NCBI GenBank assembly: GCA_902760845.1
Contig: CACWHX010000008.1
Span: forward strand, 1 to 54,161
DNA length: 54,161 bases
DNA from: Oscillospiraceae bacterium
Lineage (GTDB): Bacteria > Bacillota > Clostridia > Oscillospirales > Oscillospiraceae
Reading direction: 5' to 3'
How positions within the stretch are numbered: the first letter of the stretch is position 1; the number at the start of each line of letters is the position of its first letter. The notes beneath the pieces are model-generated. The model was not told the DNA's origin and searched no databases. It worked only from the letters and a program-made list of their open reading frames with translations. Below, one piece after another: positions 52,030-54,161 of this stretch. The translations under genes and the position numbers were made by a program.

Positions 52030-53976
52030 ATGAAAAAGAGACTGCTCGCCCTGATCCTGGTATTTGCCTGTGCGCTCTCGCTCGCCTGCGCGGCGGCCCC
52101 GGTCCGCGCCGTGGAGACGGAGACGGCCCCCGCCGCGGCGGAGGAGCCGGTCGTTTCCGCAAAAGCGGAAGCGGAGCCGGAGGAATCGCCGACGGAGGCG
52201 GAGGAATCGGCCCCGCCGGAGGAGTCCCCAGCGGCGGAGCCGGAGGAGGAGACCTCCGCGCAGCCGATGGCCGAGCCGTCATCCGGGCCGTGGTACGCCG
52301 AAGCAATGGACTATGCCGTGGCGCAGGGTCTGCTCAAGGGCGACGATCATGGAAATCTCAACCCGGGCAACAACGCCACCCGCGCCGAGGTGGTGACGAT
52401 TCTGATGCGAATTTTCCAATGCACGCAGGGGAAGGACATCACGCATTTCTTCGATGTGGATTCCGGCGCGTGGTACTATGGCGCGCTCTCCACCGCGGCG
52501 GAAATGGACGTGCTCAAGGGCTACCCTGACGTTACGATGCGTCCGGGCGCGAGCATCACGCGGCAGGAGGCGTTTGTCCTGCTCGCGCGGCTGTTCGCCG
52601 TGCCGAGCGGCAGCAGCGCCAGCCTGAACGCCTTTTCCGACGGCGCGAGCGTGTCGGAGTGGGCGCGCCCCGCGGTTGCCGGCATGGTGGAAAACGGCCT
52701 GGTCATCGGCAGCTCCGGCAGTCTCCTGCCCGGCAGCAATATCACCCGCGCGGAATTCGTGCAGGTGCTTTACCGGCTGAACATCACCCTCTGCAGCAGC
52801 GCGGACGCGCTGCCGGAGGACGGCATCGTCGTCTATAACGGCCCCTCCCCGCTCGCGATCGATGGCTTTGCGGGGAAGCTCTTCCTCGGCGGCCGGTGCG
52901 GAAGCTCCGTCACGCTGACGGGCGACGCCCCGGCGGCGGAGATCTATGTCCGCACGGAGCCGGGCGCGACCGTGCAGGTGAACGGCGCGGTCAAGGGCGT
53001 GTTCCTCTGCGCGCGGAACACCACGCTTGCCGGCACGGGCCGGGCCGCGGCCGTGGAGCAGCGCGCGGCCGGCTGCACCGTCAGGCTCGCGGCCGATACG
53101 CTTTCGCAGAGCTATGACTCCGGCCTCGCGGGCGTGCGCGCGCAGGTCGGCCCGGTGGCCGCGCTCACGCCGGAGAACCGCTCCGTCACCGTGACCGTCA
53201 GCTATTCCGGCGGCGACTACACCGCCGCCCCCTCCGGGCGCACCGCCACGCTCACGTGGACGCTTGACGGCGTGCGGCAGCCCGCGCGCTCGGTCTGGCT
53301 GGGCTACAGCACCTCCGTCGAGACCTTCACCGTCTCCGAGCCGGTCTGGAAGCGCGTAATGCCCGGCAGCCATCAGCTTCACATTCTGCTGACCTACGGC
53401 ACCGACGTCATCGTCACGGACGTGACCATCCAGGTGCAAAATTACACCGACGCCGAATATATGTCGCTGCTCAGCGCCGCGAAGCCTTTTCAGATCGAGG
53501 TCGTGCGCAACCAGTGCACGGTGCTCGTCTACGGGCTGGACAAGAGCGGGAGCTACACGATCCTGTACCAGGCGTTCGTGTGCAGCCCAGGCTATGCTAC
53601 CCCGCTCGGCACGTTCCGGACGCCTGCCAAGATGCGCTGGCAGCCGCTCATGGGCGGCGTGTGGGGCCAATACTGCACGCAGATCTACGGGAACTATCTG
53701 TTCCACTCGGTGTATTACAACAGCAAAAGCGAGAGCAATCTCAACTACACCGCGTACAATAAGCTCGGCACGATCTGCTCGCACGGGTGCGTACGCCTGA
53801 CCTGCGCCGACGCGAAATGGCTCTACGACAATTGCCCGCTGGGCACAACGGTAAGGATCTATGACAGCAACACCCTTCCCGTCCCGAAGCCCACGGCGCA
53901 GTGGATCGACCCCAGCAGCCCCTATCGCGGCTGGGACCCGACCGATCCGAACCCAAACAACCCGTGGAGGACATAA
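52030..53976 (+). CDS. SLH-domain L,D-transpeptidase (YkuD)
   Basis: 648-residue exported wall protein. Signal peptide (1 to about 28), a Glu/Ala/Pro-rich spacer (about 29-85), three SLH repeats (about 90-250; WYAEAMDYAVAQGLLKGDD, GALSTAAEMDVLKGYPD, ARPAVAGMVENGLVIGSSG) that bind secondary wall polymers, a beta-rich middle region, and a C-terminal YkuD domain with the catalytic ICSHGCVRL motif (His585, Cys587). It probably cross-links or modifies peptidoglycan at the surface, giving beta-lactam-insensitive 3-3 links in relatives. AGGAG lies seven bases before the ATG. Monocistronic with a terminator. Confidence 0.94.
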   Translation: MKKRLLALILVFACALSLACAAAPVRAVETETAPAAAEEPVVSAKAEAEPEESPTEAEESAPPEESPAAEPEEETSAQPMAEPSSGPWYAEAMDYAVAQGLLKGDDHGNLNPGNNATRAEVVTILMRIFQCTQGKDITHFFDVDSGAWYYGALSTAAEMDVLKGYPDVTMRPGASITRQEAFVLLARLFAVPSGSSASLNAFSDGASVSEWARPAVAGMVENGLVIGSSGSLLPGSNITRAEFVQVLYRLNITLCSSADALPEDGIVVYNGPSPLAIDGFAGKLFLGGRCGSSVTLTGDAPAAEIYVRTEPGATVQVNGAVKGVFLCARNTTLAGTGRAAAVEQRAAGCTVRLAADTLSQSYDSGLAGVRAQVGPVAALTPENRSVTVTVSYSGGDYTAAPSGRTATLTWTLDGVRQPARSVWLGYSTSVETFTVSEPVWKRVMPGSHQLHILLTYGTDVIVTDVTIQVQNYTDAEYMSLLSAAKPFQIEVVRNQCTVLVYGLDKSGSYTILYQAFVCSPGYATPLGTFRTPAKMRWQPLMGGVWGQYCTQIYGNYLFHSVYYNSKSESNLNYTAYNKLGTICSHGCVRLTCADAKWLYDNCPLGTTVRIYDSNTLPVPKPTAQWIDPSSPYRGWDPTDPNPNNPWRT

Positions 53977-53978
53977 AC

Positions 53979-54019
53979 TATCAAATGAGAGCCGCCTGTG
54001 AAGCGGCTCTCATTTGATA
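53979..54019 (+). terminator. Terminator of the L,D-transpeptidase gene
   Basis: TATCAAATGAGAGCCGC and its perfect complement around a seven-base loop. The arms supply a weak U-run. Confidence 0.7.
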
Positions 54020-54059
54020 TACGCCCGCTTCGTCGCCCTCGGCCGCGGCCCAGGGACGC

Positions 54060-54161
54060 GGGAAAGAAGACAACTCATGAGAAATCCTGTACAATGGCGT
54101 GTGACCAAACAAACCAGAACAGGAGTGTTCCCATGAGTTGCTATCACCATCTTACCATTGT
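54060..54161 (+). mobile_element. Left end of a probable IS30-family element
   Basis: The sequence after the terminator carries CAACTCATGAG (54071-54081), a TACAAT -10 (54090-54095) and an AGGAG before an ATG. The first codons resemble IS30-family transposases. The exact boundary cannot be set because the rest of the element lies outside the window. Confidence 0.55.
54133..54161 (+). CDS. IS30-family transposase, N-terminal fragment cut by the window end
   Basis: Nine codons only: MSCYHHLTI, preceded by AGGAG with seven-base spacing. HHLTI followed by an Arg/Glu-rich helix is the usual beginning of IS30 transposases, but the fragment is too short for certainty. Confidence 0.55.

Overview
The window is a GC-rich chromosomal segment that looks like a Gram-positive Firmicute of the class Clostridia, probably an Oscillospiraceae-type gut anaerobe. 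The grounds are: the hrcA-grpE-dnaK-dnaJ order with a CIRCE operator, a SAM-I riboswitch on metK, an L10-leader on rplJ-rplL, the ECF transporter module next to truA, an SLH-domain wall protein, strong AGGAGG ribosome binding sites and TTGACA/TATAAT promoters. The assignment is inferred from gene content; no rRNA or tRNA gene is present to confirm it.

Layout. 1-332: repeat-rich DNA without a gene. 333-8019 (minus): two tandem CorC/CNNM-type membrane proteins, mnmG, rplL-rplJ with their leader, and a membrane-anchored parvulin. 8193-9050 (plus): a metallophosphoesterase. 9051-10346: about 1.3 kb without a credible large gene, built of imperfect inverted and direct repeats, one family of which also occurs at the left edge. 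10347-19935 (minus): rhomboid, macro domain, ClpE-like ATPase, CvpA, a DUF5711-like protein, truA, ecfT, ecfA2, ecfA1 and a methyltransferase. 20153-22784: htrA, then a divergent HxlR regulator/flavin reductase pair. 22866-27745 (minus): pnp, rpsO, a compact candidate toxin/antisense-RNA locus, and typA. 27884-30347 (plus): an HD nucleotidase, UPF0237, UPF0210 and DUF896 genes. 30578-31810: an AT-richer two-gene module (coiled-coil membrane protein and HTH regulator) with a palindromic operator. 31851-32977: a cysteine-codon leader peptide, an attenuator and a serine acetyltransferase. 33042-34548 (minus): a heptad-repeat protein and psuG. 34758-37592: an iron/B12-type ABC importer. 37863-40889: hypB and ppk1, divergent. 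40946-42363: SAM riboswitch and metK. 42412-47200 (minus): the heat-shock operon. 47514-53976 (plus): rpmE, an NhaC-type antiporter, hflX, a GNAT acetyltransferase, a YigZ/IMPACT protein and an SLH-L,D-transpeptidase. The right edge cuts the first codons of a probable IS30-family transposase.

Most genes are housekeeping: translation, RNA turnover, proteostasis, vitamin uptake and cell wall. The two most interesting systems are small and intergenic. The first is a probable ribosome-mediated cysteine attenuator in front of the serine acetyltransferase (31851-32074): a leader peptide with four Cys codons inside a hairpin loop, an antiterminator strand and an intrinsic terminator. The second is a candidate type I toxin-antitoxin locus between rpsO and typA (25623-25922): a 27-residue hydrophobic/basic peptide with a sequestered Shine-Dalgarno, opposed by a convergent antisense RNA with a consensus promoter whose terminator hairpin overlaps the end of the peptide gene. 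Also notable are two copies, in opposite orientation, of a roughly 190-bp multi-hairpin intergenic element (37.6 and 47.7 kb).

All calls rest on reading the sequence and recalled family features; no database search was run.
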